From assembly GCA_002633005.1 (NCBI GenBank), contig NMRA01000092.1, positions 71,419-135,418 of the forward strand: a stretch of DNA of 64,000 bases, written 5' to 3'. Below, piece after piece: positions 49,690 through 60,810 of the stretch. A program made the translations under genes and the position numbers. The DNA is from Phoronis australis (lineage: Eukaryota > Phoronida > Phoronidae). How positions within the stretch are numbered: position 1 is the first letter of the stretch; the number at the start of each line of letters is the position of its first letter. A model generated the notes under the pieces. That model saw only the letters and a program-made list of their open reading frames with translations, was not told where the DNA came from and made no database searches.

Positions 49690-51540
49690 TTGGACTGAGC
49701 CCTGTATTCTCACCAAATCGGTCTCATAGTTGGCCTAAGCCCATTCAGTCCAAGCTGCCGCGATAGAATTCCATTACTTCCAACAATTGCAAAATTCCAA
49801 TAACGAGGTTAATAAATAATTTACACATTTTAATTTTAGTACGTAACACTCTCCTATCTGAACACGGCCAGAAATACAATTCCCCACTAAATGATGTGTG
49901 CCTTTTTCGATTTAATTCGCTACAAACGGTTCGATTTTGGAGTACAAACTTCAACATAATTCCTTTTCCCTTGTACACAAAAGAGTCTTTAAATTTCTTA
50001 ATATCTGACTGATATCACAGTGGTTCCAATAATGAAAATTATATTTCTATTTACAAAACGTTGGTGGCTAAAGGTCTACTCTTTTTAACAACTTTGGTGC
50101 CACCTGTTGTCAAGTATGCCTAACCCCTGACGGTGTCCCCTGTGGGCCAAGACAAATTTGTAGATCTGTTTTAGAGTTGATATTAGACTGGTTATATGCT
50201 CTACTAGTTCATTGTTTAGGGTTGTATAGCTGTTAGAAATATGCGGTTTTCACTTTATTGATGATGTATGTCATAGCCGATGCGAATTCAAAGTCGGGAG
50301 TTGCCAAAGCATCAAATGAGTAACGGTCAGTCTATAAGAAACTATGAATTTCGAGTGGATGCCATGTAAAATTAGTAGGCAGTTTATAAAACTATAATCA
50401 ACTACAGCTTGGGACGTTCTTGAAACGGAAAGGTTCTTGTGACAACGAGGCCAATCTGACGTCTGATCAATTGTCAGAAAATAAGAAAACAGGTCAGACG
50501 TTGGACATGCGTTCACATGTGAAATTTCAAGTCTTCAGAAAGCGGATCAAACATGCGACCTGCCTGCTGATGGACGCAGTATAAAACGCTTTTCCGTACC
50601 ACGATAGAAAAGAGTTCACCTAATACCACCGAGGTCTTGGACAATGCTATCAATTTTGAAATGGTACTTTAAACCTTCTTATAAGACGTTTTACTTTCTA
50701 AGCTGTTTTATTAATAAATGGGTAATTCCTACCCAAATTATACAATCACAATCCAAAGATGGGAGACCTGGTTTCAACGTTCTCTTTGCCTCGGTCGGAC
50801 AATTGTACCATCACAAGCAGTTAAGATTCCATGTTCTGTTAGCATGAAATGATACAATTTTAGAAAGTTGGCAATAACGCGAAATAGCAGTGGATGCAAT
50901 ATTAGGGACTTTGGGAATAAAACTAGACTCGCTGTTGTCGATGATTTGAACAGATTATTCTCCGCTCATACAGTGTGGACAATAAGTAAACACGATAGTT
51001 AAATCCGGGTCGTTAATGCGTTGATCGAAATTTCGGAATTTTGATGCTGTCGGATAACTGTCCCGAGTTAGTGTGCTGCTGGCTACTACGCTCTACAACA
51101 AGGAGATTGCATTACTCATGCCTATAAAAACAGACAATTTTGGCACTCTTTTTACTGACTCAAAACCCCGAATTATCTGCCTTGACTGCTCAGTGTTCAC
51201 CCTGACATGCTGTGTCTGGATGTGTAACCTGTCTTGTGACTCAGTCTACATAGGCGGTAATAGAGAAGTGTCTCTTTATATATACTCTGAGTCAGAGAGC
51301 ACTCAACGCACTTTCAGCTTAAGTGCACTTAAAATAAACTTTGCTGCTGTACTTTCATTTATTGTGCCTGTCCTCGTGCAATTTACATTCAATATGTGTG
51401 CACAGCAGAGACTTGATGGTTGCGATCCATGACACGGAAGTGCAGCGTATTGTATGATAAAAAGCGTTAAAAGTGTTAAAAAGGCACTCAAGATTGTGCT
51501 TATACCTCAGTCCGTCATTCGTGGAATCTGGTGTAGGTAA

Positions 51541-53579
51541 TCAGTCTTCACAAGCACTACAACACATCAAATGACGCCATCGTGAGGCGAAACTTAGCGC
51601 CTGCAAAGAGGAAGTGGCACAGTCCTCCGCCACGTGACGATTCCGTCTGAATCGTGATTTCAAACGCTTGAAAAATCCTTCGCGTTTTACAATGTTTGGA
51701 TTATACGTAAAATCACCGATAGTGCTGTGGGTGTCCTCTGAAACAAAAGAAATGTCACCAAGTGGCACACCCACAAACGTCTTGACGTCTTCTGAACGAA
51801 TGCCATCAATGATGTATGGCTTATCGCTATTTCGCAATCTTGTTTTGATTTTCTCGTCGTATTCAGTGTCCATTGAATAATGCCCAGCAGCATAACAAAA
51901 ATCATACTGAGTCAACGTTGCAAAAGGAGACGATCTGCCGTCCTCTAGGCGAGCATCCTCGACCTCCTCTGGTTTGTTCTTAGCTCGAGGGTTTAAAGTG
52001 ACATTAATCTCAACCTTACTGATTACGGATATTTCAATAATCTTTGGAAAATCCATCGTCGCAAACGAAATGTGATTGTGAGGCCAGGTGGTGACAATAG
52101 AAGGTTTAACGTCGTCCAGTTGCATATCTTCCCAGCTGTTGGGCAGACCACTGCTCTTGAATTTTATTTCGTCCTTCTCACTAGTTTCAGCTGCAAATGT
52201 GTTCTCTAAAAGATTTACAGTATGAGAAGAAATGGTATGATGGGACAACTTGGCGATACTGCGCAGGTTTGCATCTTCTGGGCTTATACATTTGACGCTG
52301 CCTGATTTGCTGCACAGAGTCTCAGAGTGTGGAATGGCCTGTGTCCGGTGTATAAGTTTCCCCAATCGCAGAGGAAACTGTAGTCTCAGTCGAATAATTG
52401 AAATCAGACAATGTGATGTCTTCTAAGTGGCCACTTCCAACGGATTTACTTTCGGATTTCAGGACTTTATGCTTACTGTCAGCATTGTCAGCCAACTCAG
52501 CAATGTCTGACGAGTGAATGACGTCCTGTCGAACATCTTCAACGTCCCCTGGTTTGTTTCTACCTTCCAGTTTATCGACTTCTCTTCCTCCAGTATCAAT
52601 CATACATGTAGAGCTACGGCGTATGGTTTCCGAAGCAGCTATTTCAATAGAAAAAAACGTTGCACCATAAGGCAACCCATGGACATCACACGGTTTGTCG
52701 TCTTCTGCAGGAATATTCTCAATATTTCGTATTTCAGCACAACTTTCTTCCTCGGGTTGAATGACTTCTTGTCTAACATCGTCAACGTCGCTTGGTTTGT
52801 TTCTATCATCCAATTTCGGGATTTCTATCCCTCCATCATCAGGGTTACTAATTGGCTCTTTCGTTAAATTTGGCAACGGGTCGGTCTTTTGACGGTCACT
52901 AGTCTTCCCCATCCCATCTTTCTTTGTGGATATGGGGTACACTTCCTCCAAAACTGTAGACTCAGTTATCTTAATGAATTCACACAGTGTGGAGTCTTCC
53001 AAGTGATTATTTTGAACGGGTTTGCATTCAGATTTCAGGACTTTCTCCTTACTATTGTCTTGATCAGCGAACCCAGTGATACCTGACGGTTGAATGACAT
53101 CTTCGACGTCGTCTGGTTTGTTTCTACCGCTCAATTGCACGACTTCTCTCCCTTCAACACTAGGGTCATAAATAGGATCTTTCTGTACATTTGTATTTTC
53201 ATGGACATTCTGTTTTACATTCTCGTCGTTCTCAGCGGAAATGCGGGACACTTCCTCCGAAGTGTTTCTTTCACATTTAGCGTCTTCTTTGTAGACGCTT
53301 GTCGAACTTTCAATTTTGCACTCAAGTTCACACTCGGTGACATGCCCAGCGAGGTGCGTTGATTTGCGGACAGTGTTTGCCTTTTTGCGGCGTGATGCTA
53401 TCACAAGAAGACAACACAAATCTATAACACACCTGGCATAAGATTCCATTAATTTGGTGTCAACTTCTGCTTTCTGAACAGTTTTGGAGGCGTCAGATGC
53501 GTCTCCTGAATACTTGTCCTTCACCGCCGTGGTTCCAGAAGCGTCTTTGGTGCCAAAAGACACAATGCGCAGGAATTTC
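51541..53579 (-). pseudogene. Acidic KPxDVxDVR-repeat protein, copy A (frameshifted)
   Basis: Unrecognised protein of about 680 codons in one exon. Its 5' edge is an acceptor (ctgtctctag) at 53579, continuing KFLRIVSFGTKDASG. Near residue 50, CVIDLCCLLVIASRRKK is a short hydrophobic stretch followed by basic residues, perhaps a membrane anchor. The rest is acidic and built of degenerate repeats around NKPxDVxDVRQDVI (NKPDDVEDV, NKPSDVDDV, NKPGDVEDV, NKPEEVEDAR). It ends in a basic RLKSRFRRNRHV segment and a Cys-containing tail (MCCSACED). One extra base near 52327-52331, relative to copy B, shifts the frame after GHST and gives an immediate stop. The reading resumes in another frame to the shared terminator. 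It could be a true frameshift, an allele or a base-call error. An AATAAA lies at 51358-51363 on the minus strand. Confidence 0.5.
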
Positions 53580-54370
53580 CTAGAGACAGTGAAAGTAAAC
53601 TTTCTCTGTCGTTCTTAGCACAATTTGCCAAATAAAGTCTATAAGCCATGATATCGCAACTTTTATAAAGTCCAGAATAACTCTGTAAGCCATTCCCGGG
53701 TTCATTTTACAAAATTTAAATGTAAAGTGAATACGTCACGAATAGTCTGACGTCACCAATCGTACACGTCAAATGCAAACTACCGGGAATTTGCGAAAAT
53801 ACAGACTCAACCCAAAGCAAGTACGCACATCGGCGTATTTTCGAGTTGGTTGAAAGGGTGGCTATCTGTCTTGTGTGAGGTGCATGCGTGATATTTTGCA
53901 GTGCTAACCACATAAATGATAATTGTGCATCCTGGTAACATTTTAGTGTGAGGTATCCATAGCTTTCGTGGAATTGTAAATACACTGTACGTGCATTCGC
54001 GTTCAGTCCAATACAGCTAGGGGGCTGCATCTTTAACAGGGTTTTCGCTAGCCTTTTAGCCAGTAAAACTGATATCGGGTAGAAAAATGTTCAAATTTAG
54101 AGCATAATTTAGAAAACCGTAACAGCGTTTTGGAGATTTCCCGGTGAATTTACTATCGACGAACCTTCATTTTTTTGCTAAATTTTACTAATTCCAAAGG
54201 CTTTCTACTTTCAGAAATTGTTACCGATTTCAAATGTACAGAATTGTAAATAACCTTTAAGTTGCTGGACCCGAATTTCCCGAATAGGAAAGCCAACATT
54301 CAAATGACCGGTTTTTAGTATTTTATACATCGAAGCTAATCTTGATCTTTGATAACCGAGCCTGAGCTGA

Positions 54371-54418
<48 letters not shown>

Positions 54419-54813
54419 CTCGAGCTCTCTCAACGATGAGTTACGTATACAACACCTCAGTGAACGAGGAATATCCCGCGGTGCTGTGACGATCATTTTT
54501 TAAATTAAATTTTGTTGATATTAGGTATTATATGTAGATAGACCTCATTATTTGGAGTGTGTCGACCATTTCTCAATATGATTTACCATTCTAGAGTTAT
54601 TCGATATTTCCGATATCTCTTGATTCATTGGTTGATGTCCCGTGCCGTATCTCCGGCTTCCTCTGTCGGTTGTTTCTGAAATTTGTAAAGTGGGTATATG
54701 TTGTCAAGCGCTGTCTGCGTTTTTCTGNATGACGTAAGGGCTTGTGCGCAAGCTCACAGATTTCGTCCATTGAAAGTATACGGAGTTGGCGGTCCATGTA
54801 CTATAGTCTATGG
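53580..54813. other. Spacer upstream of repeat-protein copy A
   Basis: Contains the (GA)n tract and the N at 54728. Minus-strand frames here (for instance MDRQLRILSMDEICELAHK at 54797, interrupted by the N) are short and unsupported by splice signals. Confidence 0.35.
54371..54415. repeat. (GA)n microsatellite
   Basis: About 22 GA dinucleotides between the two repeat-protein copies. Such tracts break assemblies easily and the next N is 310 bases away. Confidence 0.9.
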
Positions 54814-54894
54814 TGCAATTTACATTCAATATGCGTGCACAGCAGAGACTTGATGGTTGCGAACCATACACGGAAGTGCAGCGTATTGTATGAT

Positions 54895-54934
54895 AAAAAG
54901 CGTTAAAAGTGTTTTAACACTTTTAACGCTTTTT
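54895..54934. repeat. Perfect 19-base inverted repeat with 2-base loop
   Basis: aaaaagcgttaaaagtgtt, then tt, then the exact reverse complement. At the matching place copy A has only the left arm followed by aaaaaggcactcaag, so the right arm is new in copy B. It lies just after the coding end of copy B. Confidence 0.85.
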
Positions 54935-54987
54935 TCAAGATTGTGCTTATACCTCAGTCCGTCATTCGTGGAATCCGGTGTAGGTAA

Positions 54988-56319
54988 TCAGTCTTCACAA
55001 GCACTACAACACATCAAATGCCGCCATCGTGAGGCGAAACTTAGCGCCTGCAAAGAGGAAGTGGCACAGTCCTCCACCACGTGACGACTTCGTCTGAATC
55101 GTGATTTCAAACGCTTGAAAAATCCTTCGCGTTTTACAATATTTAGATTATACGTAAAATCACCGATAGTGCTGTGGGTGTCCTCTGAAACAGAAGAAAT
55201 GTCATCAAGAGGCACATCCACAATCGTCTTGACGTCTTCTGAACGAATGCCATCAATGATGTATGGCTTGTCGCTATTTCGCAATCTTGTTTTGATTTTC
55301 TCGTCGTATTCATTGTCCATTGAATAATGTCCAGCAGCATAACAAAAATCATACTGAGTCAACGTTGCAAAAGGAAACGATCTGTCGTCCCCTAGGCGAG
55401 CATCCTCGACCTCCTCTGGTTTGTTCTTAGCTTGAGGATTTAAAGTGACATTAATCTCAACCTTACTGATTACGGATATTTCAATAATCTTTGGAAAATC
55501 CAACGTCGCAAACGAAATGTGATTGTGAGGCCAGGTGGTGACAATGGAATGTTTAACGTCGTCCAGTTGCATATCTTCACCGTTGTTGGGCAGACCACTG
55601 CTCTTAAATTTTATTTCGTCCTCCTCACCAGTTTCAGCTGCAAATGTTTTCTCTAAAAGATTTACATTATGAGAAGAAATGGTATGATGGGACAACTTGG
55701 CGTTACTGTGCAGGTTTGCATCTTCTGGGCTTATACATTTGACGCTGCCTGATTTGCTGCACAGAGTCTCAGATGTGGAGTGGCCTGTGTCCGGTGTATA
55801 AGTTTCCCCAATCACAGAGGAAACTGTAGTCTCAGTCGAATCATTGAAATCAGACAATGTGATGTCTTCTAAGTGGCCACTTCCAACGGATTTACTTTCG
55901 GATTTCAGGACTTTCTCCATACTGTCAGCAGTGTCAGCCAACTCAGCAATGCCTGACGAGTGAATGACGTCCTGTCGAACATCGTCAACGTCGCCTGGTT
56001 TGTTTCTACCTTCCAGTTTATCGACTTCTCTTCCTCCAGTATCAATCATACATGTAGAGCTACGGCGTATGGTTTCTGAAGCAGCTATTTCAATAGAAAA
56101 AAACTTTGCACCATAAGGCAACCCATGGACATCACACGGTTTGTCGTCTTCTGCAGGAATATTCTCAATATTTCGTATTTCGGCACAACTTTCTTCCTCG
56201 GGTTGGATGACTTCTTGTCCAACATCGTCAACGTCGCTTGGTTTGTTTCTATCATCCAATTTCGGGATTTCTATCCCTCCATCATCAGGGTTACTAATTG
56301 GCTCTTTCGTTAAATTTGA
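54988..56319 (-). CDS. Acidic KPxDVxDVR-repeat protein, copy B (5' truncated, open)
   Basis: Copy of the 3' two thirds of copy A, open for about 444 codons with no frameshift, ending at the same MCCSACED-stop. Homology with copy A stops at about 56319 (in the NLTKEPISN segment), beyond which the sequences are unrelated, and no convincing splice acceptor marks that edge. Differences from A are scattered substitutions of about 3-4 percent, many changing amino acids. It has no start codon of its own in a good context, so it may be a truncated duplicate, an alternative terminal exon, or the second haplotype. Function unknown. Confidence 0.5.
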   Translation of the reverse strand, partial: SNLTKEPISNPDDGGIEIPKLDDRNKPSDVDDVGQEVIQPEEESCAEIRNIENIPAEDDKPCDVHGLPYGAKFFSIEIAASETIRRSSTCMIDTGGREVDKLEGRNKPGDVDDVRQDVIHSSGIAELADTADSMEKVLKSESKSVGSGHLEDITLSDFNDSTETTVSSVIGETYTPDTGHSTSETLCSKSGSVKCISPEDANLHSNAKLSHHTISSHNVNLLEKTFAAETGEEDEIKFKSSGLPNNGEDMQLDDVKHSIVTTWPHNHISFATLDFPKIIEISVISKVEINVTLNPQAKNKPEEVEDARLGDDRSFPFATLTQYDFCYAAGHYSMDNEYDEKIKTRLRNSDKPYIIDGIRSEDVKTIVDVPLDDISSVSEDTHSTIGDFTYNLNIVKREGFFKRLKSRFRRSRHVVEDCATSSLQALSFASRWRHLMCCSACED

Positions 56320-56398
56320 CGAGACAGGTGAAGAACTACTTTATTCTTAAGAAGCCTACATTCTGAATCTACATTAATGAGTTAATGAAGCGGCCATA

Positions 56399-56474
56399 AA
56401 CACGGGCGGCGCACCATAGGGGGCTGCCTGGGGGACTATAGCCCCCCACTTTTTTCAGGGCTGCGCCGCCCATG
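56399..56474. repeat. Fold-back element with gggcggcgc / gcgccgccc ends
   Basis: Nine-base perfect inverted ends around a core with a G run, a C run and a short T run, like the unit at 439-512 in opposite orientation. It lies 80 bases beyond the truncated 5' edge of repeat-protein copy B. Confidence 0.6.
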
Positions 56475-56499
56475 ATAAATCTCGCTTCCAAAAAACAAA

Positions 56500-56710
56500 T
56501 TTGATTTAGACCACACACCGTTACGGAACTGGCCTCCTATTGGTCAATTGGAGACGGTTTAAGGCTTCTAAAGAACTGAAGTTAATGCTTTGCTTGTTAC
56601 GACTTGTCACTTTATGCGTTGAGCATAGTCTCAAGGAACAACGCTTTCAGTTGCTAACCCCCCGGAAAGGGCGATAAGTGGTCTAAATCAAAAGCTCCCT
56701 TTTTATGACG
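56500..56710. repeat. GAGACCA-family repeat
   Basis: Contains ttatgcgttgagcatagtct and ggtctaaatcaaaagctccc, parallel to blocks at 20085-20305 and 48010-48200. Confidence 0.45.
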
Positions 56711-57341
56711 GAACGGGAGTTTACAAATATCATACACTCCTCAGGTAGGAGGCTATCCGTATATATCCCCCTCACACTCTGGATTGTTGAAGTTTGCCCG
56801 TTTCGGCACAACGAAGGACAGATTCGACAGTGGATCTCTGATATTACTGAGCGATAAAATATGTTAGCGCCATCTATTGTAAATGCCTGGTACCGGCAGC
56901 GTACCATTCGGTTGGCAGCGTAAATCAGTGCCTACAACCGCGTAAGTGTAATTTTTTAGATTTTATTGTCCTTCGCAGGAGTTTGTAGTCGAAAAGGGAC
57001 GAGAAGGACTTTGTATCACCCTTTTCAGTCAATAAAATGTCATTGTCGCCATACTGGCGGATCGTCCTAAATTAGCAATTTTCCGAAATACATCAGTCAT
57101 TTTTACACGAAGGAGCATCTTTACAGTGCACTACAATAGGCGCACGGAGCGGACGATGAGGGCTGAAGGCATCACCACATGTAGCGTGATCCTTCTTTGT
57201 GTCCTGGAGTGCCCCTCCCCCATTTGGAACATTTGTGTTTATTCAAAAGAAAATGCTACTGCAAAAAAAATTAAAAGTGGCAGTTACTTGTCTTGTGAGA
57301 AGAATATAAATAACGTTTCTATAGTCCACTTTATTACGTAC

Positions 57342-57577
57342 CACAATATTCATCTCCGCACCACAGTGCTTTTGTCTTGCGATTTGTTTTGTGATTGAGA
57401 TGCCGAAGCTTCATTCCGTCAGTCAAACAACTGACGTGTTCCGCTTTAGTAAAACTCGATAATGACGTTTCGTCCCTTCTCAGCGCCCTCATGTGGGTGA
57501 ACCAAGACATTATAATGCAATCAGTAGCATGTGGAATCCAAAGATCTGCTTGTGTAGAAAACAATCTGTCCTGGCGT
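57342..57577 (-). CDS. Possible second exon of an unknown minus-strand gene
   Basis: Open in one frame (RQDRLFSTQADLWIPHATD onwards, ending KTKALWCGDEYC) and ending at a good donor (GTGgtacgtaa) in phase 1. An acceptor AG at 57578 is in the phase needed to follow the exon at 57830-58053, but its pyrimidine tract is weak. No family recognised. It competes with the alternative that the upstream exon splices directly to 53579. Confidence 0.25.
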
Positions 57578-57829
57578 CTTAGGTCGAGCGTTTAGCAGAG
57601 CACAATCGGCACACTAGTCCAGTAATTCGCCCCAAGTGTTGCGAGTGAGACAGTTCATAGGGAGTTGTCGAAATTGAAAAAGCGATAAAGGTTTTACAGA
57701 ACATTGCTTTGTTTCAAGATGCTAAGTTGGCGCCAATATCCTCAAAATCTTCAAAATCCTGGCTTAGTATACTTTATACGATTTCAGAATTAAAGAAAGA
57801 AACATTTGGTCTACTGGGAGTGCATTTAC

Positions 57830-58053
57830 CTTTTGGTATGCCTGTCTTGTTTAATTAGGCTCTCAGAGGATGCGCGTTTTTCGTAGCCGTTCTTTTCCTG
57901 TTTTTTAATTACATCCCTTCGTCTCAATAGTTCTATCGGATGGGTCCCATGATGGTATCGATTGTCATATGTGAAAAGGGAGTTGTTTGTGCGACGCTCG
58001 CTGAGTAGATGTACACCAGACTGACGGGAAAAGTTTTTGATGGCCATGTACAT
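57830..58053 (-). CDS. Possible first coding exon of an unknown minus-strand gene
   Basis: Starts at ATGTACATGGCC and encodes MYMAIKNFSRQSGVHLL onwards, with SLFTYDNRYHHGTHPIELL in the middle. It ends KQDRHTK plus two bases at the donor AAAGgtaaat, phase 2. The composition is protein-like rather than AT-random. Phase 2 also fits the acceptor of the repeat-protein exon at 53579 (AG then G gives Arg), so it could be that gene's first exon, with copy B lying in the intron. Function unknown. Confidence 0.35.
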
Positions 58054-58991
58054 GTCGGTCTAAACAATTATCTATACCATGTTACGGAGTTTTTGTGCTC
58101 AAACCGTAAACAAAGATTTCAGCGATTTTTGAAGTAAAAGTGTTACTTTTAAACTGTTACCTTTATCAATGGATTGATCCAAGATTAATTTTAACTCACA
58201 TTAATTCTGAAAACTTTTTAGAGGAATTCCCCAACAAATCCCCGCGCGAAACCTTGCCTCTCGTGCTCTCCCGGTCAGGCGCCCTTCACGTTCTGGCACC
58301 TGTGCACATTCGGAAATCACCTAAAATTTCTCACTGAGAAATACGCATTTGAAAAAATCTTGCAGATTAAAAGTGACCCAAGAAACCTTAAGGAGGCATG
58401 GAAGACGAAAGCTCGTCAAAGCATCTTTTAAACTATTCCTGGCGAAAGCACCATCTCGCAACGCCTAGTACATAGTAATCCCTGTGAGCAAATGTCCACA
58501 AAAAATCGCGATTTTTGAAATACGCGCGAAAGAAAAACTCTGTTGTTACCACAGAGTTTCTAATTTCCCTCCCACTTGTGATAAATGCGTGCGTGCGCTT
58601 ACAGTTAGTTGCTTGAAGTCGCTTGAGGTCAGGTCATATACTCCATATAATGGAAATGTGATACGTCTATGTCTTGCCATACCAAATAAGGAGAGACGTG
58701 CTTTGCTTTGTTGGAGAAAAAATCGACGAAATGGTAAGCGGTTGTCAGATCGTTTTTTGAAACTTGAAACTAAAAGAAAATGCTTTGATATCAACAGAAA
58801 TTAAGAATCTTTACGAACAAGCCCTAAAAATACCTAGTGAGTAGGTTTAATTCTGTTTCAGAAGCAGAGAACCACTTTCAATATTGCAATGTAGTTTACT
58901 AATCGCGTACCAGGCCTCTTTAAACACCACGCTATGTGCGCGTTTAGTTTGTGAACTTCTCAAAAAAAACAAGTATTAGCTTCTAGTTTTC

Positions 58992-59432
58992 ATGAAATTG
59001 AGAAAATTGGTAATATTCATAATTCATTTATTCATTAAGAAATTCCTGACAATTCGATCTTACAGAACTTTTGTCCTAAAAAAATCACAAAATAGACGCT
59101 TTACAGTGGTTCAAGGTCTTAAAAAGATGGTTAGAAATTTCATTGATTTTTGCGACCTAAACATAAAAATCACGAAATCAGCTCTCACAAATTTTATTCG
59201 AAGCTTCCCTTCGCATGATGTTAGTTGGTTTCTACCGTACCGTCAAACTGAATTTATGATTGAAGGGCTACCTACCATTGACTTGGATAGGACTAATTTT
59301 GGACGGGTTAGCCAACTTCGCAAATTTAAAAGCTTTTTGACACGCGCTTGCGTGCTGACGCCTCTGAGTGATAGAGACAGCAATCCCTACCGGGATCTGC
59401 GGAAATGTTCGAGACATCGTCTGTGTACTTGA
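58992..59432 (+). CDS. Unrecognised 146-codon ORF
   Basis: ATG to TGA without introns. The product is basic, starts with a hydrophobic stretch (LVIFIIHLFIKKFL) and continues with TNFIRSFPSHDVSWFLPY, DLDRTNFGRVSQLRKF and SNPYRDLRKCSRH. It is longer than expected by chance in this composition, but there are no neighbours, no poly(A) signal I would trust and no known motif. It could be a relic of a transposon or lineage-specific. Low certainty. Confidence 0.2.
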   Translation: MKLRKLVIFIIHLFIKKFLTIRSYRTFVLKKSQNRRFTVVQGLKKMVRNFIDFCDLNIKITKSALTNFIRSFPSHDVSWFLPYRQTEFMIEGLPTIDLDRTNFGRVSQLRKFKSFLTRACVLTPLSDRDSNPYRDLRKCSRHRLCT

Positions 59433-59975
59433 CTACTTGTTTCATTAATAGTCATCAAAAAGGACTGTTTAGATCATTCACCGTGAAGCGCACTGATTCA
59501 GAAATTTTCTAAACATTTCAAAATAATGCTAAACTTATCTTTATACGCGGTCCCTAAAAAGTCCCTAAATTTTCCTCTGCTTTTTGAAAACCGAAAAGCT
59601 GCACTGGGTACGTCTGTCATTTTGTGACTCTCGCTCGTTTTTTGACTTCATCGCTTATTTGAACAGTGTTCGTCCATCGTAGGATAAAAGACCTCACAAT
59701 CCAAGCTATAACCAAATCATTAAAAAAATTCCAACTGAACAATTACACGTAGGCCTATAGAATATGCTCATTTGCCAAATTTCTTATAAGTTAAGGGCTA
59801 AAGCAAAAGGTAGACAGCTCTTTTCAATAAGTATGCATTGGGTTGCTATGCGTGTGACGGCTCAACACGTCAAGATAAACATATAGGCTGCACTTGATTG
59901 ACTTCGCCGGCTCAACCGCCTAAGACATCAGTTGAAAAGCCGGAAGTCGTCATCGGGAACCAACCAGCCTCCCGT

Positions 59976-60110
59976 TTAGTAGCGCTAAGACCTCGCTAAA
60001 AGCAAGACTTTGCGAGATTACGTGAGATATTGCCGTGTAATTTGAATGAGATCACGTGACTTTGGCTAGACTTGAGCGAGGTCCTAGGGTAGGTCCTAGC
60101 GTTACTGAAC
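59976..60110. repeat. CTAGGACCT palindromic repeat, copy 2
   Basis: Begins agcgctaagacctcgctaaa, contains agatcacgtgactttggcta, and ends taggtcctagcgttactg. Start and end are inverted versions of each other. Homologous to 13015-13122. Confidence 0.55.
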
Positions 60111-60810
60111 GCACGCCAGATGTCTTAGCTGGCTGACCTGGCGAAACCAGCGACGTCAATCAAGTCCACCCATCTGTACCCTGCACATGTTCGTCAGTTT
60201 TCGAGTTGATTATTAATGTAGGTATCGAGAGAAAGTAATCATTGGTAGGTCTACCAAGGAAACATCACCAGGGTCAAGTATCATCTTCTTACGGATGAGT
60301 AACCACTATAGATCTTAGTAATGTCGAAAAAGAAAAGTTCCCCTGTTAAGGTTCTCGTAGGCTTGAGGAACAGGTCAACCAGGGAGACTCCTTGTCAACT
60401 AGGTGCAGTAAAGTTTGACGAAGTCGAATTTGTCTGTGCCCCTATAACAATTCTACCTTCCCGCGGGCCACCGTTCTGATTGGTACAATGGATGCATTAC
60501 GTCAGTGTCGTTATTTTAGCATAATGTTTGTCATGAAAAACACCACAGACTATTTACGATTTGATTTTAACTTGAAGTAAACGCTTACAACGCGGCAATC
60601 TTGATTCACCAATATGAAATTACAAGTCGTCACATTAAAACACAGACCAGCTTAGTTTTCATCACTGCATGAAGATTACCAACAGCAATTGCCCTCTTTC
60701 TAGGCATTTTTGTCCACGAGTTATGAAATCGTATCTGCATCACATATGACATTCACATGCATTGCCTCAAAGTCGCCCACTGACACGACTGGATACTTGC
60801 ACGCGAACAA

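Larger units (their letters stand above)
34574..51375. other. Spacer upstream of the LZTS-like gene
   Basis: No coding exon is supported in these 17 kb. Contents: a long hairpin at 35587-35748, the N-linked duplication 35737-37541, GGTAATT-family copies (about 38677-38945, 39729-39951 and 44170-44415), a (CA)n tract at 40041-40111, AAGATGGCGCTGTG repeats at 40640 and 41150, two possible 5' UTR exons (ending 43907 and 46318), an N at 46896 next to a G run, and the minisatellite block at 48286-48774. The LZTS promoter should lie in here. Confidence 0.45.
51376..56319. repeat. Tandem duplication of the repeat-protein gene's 3' part
   Basis: 51376-52866 and 54814-56319 are homologous over about 1.5 kb, including the terminal coding part and about 170 bases of 3' flank. 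They start at gtgcaatttacattcaata. The copies are 3.4 kb apart, with the 5' part of copy A, a (GA)n tract and an N (54728) between them. Confidence 0.8.
58054..60810. other. Spacer with one unexplained ORF and a palindromic repeat
   Basis: Apart from the 146-codon frame at 58992 and the CTAGGACCT repeat at 59976-60110, I see no gene or RNA signal here. Confidence 0.4.

Noticed and set aside
51073-51432. 119-codon plus-strand ORF
   Set aside because: It overlaps the 3' flank of the duplicated repeat-protein gene on the other strand and has no domain character.
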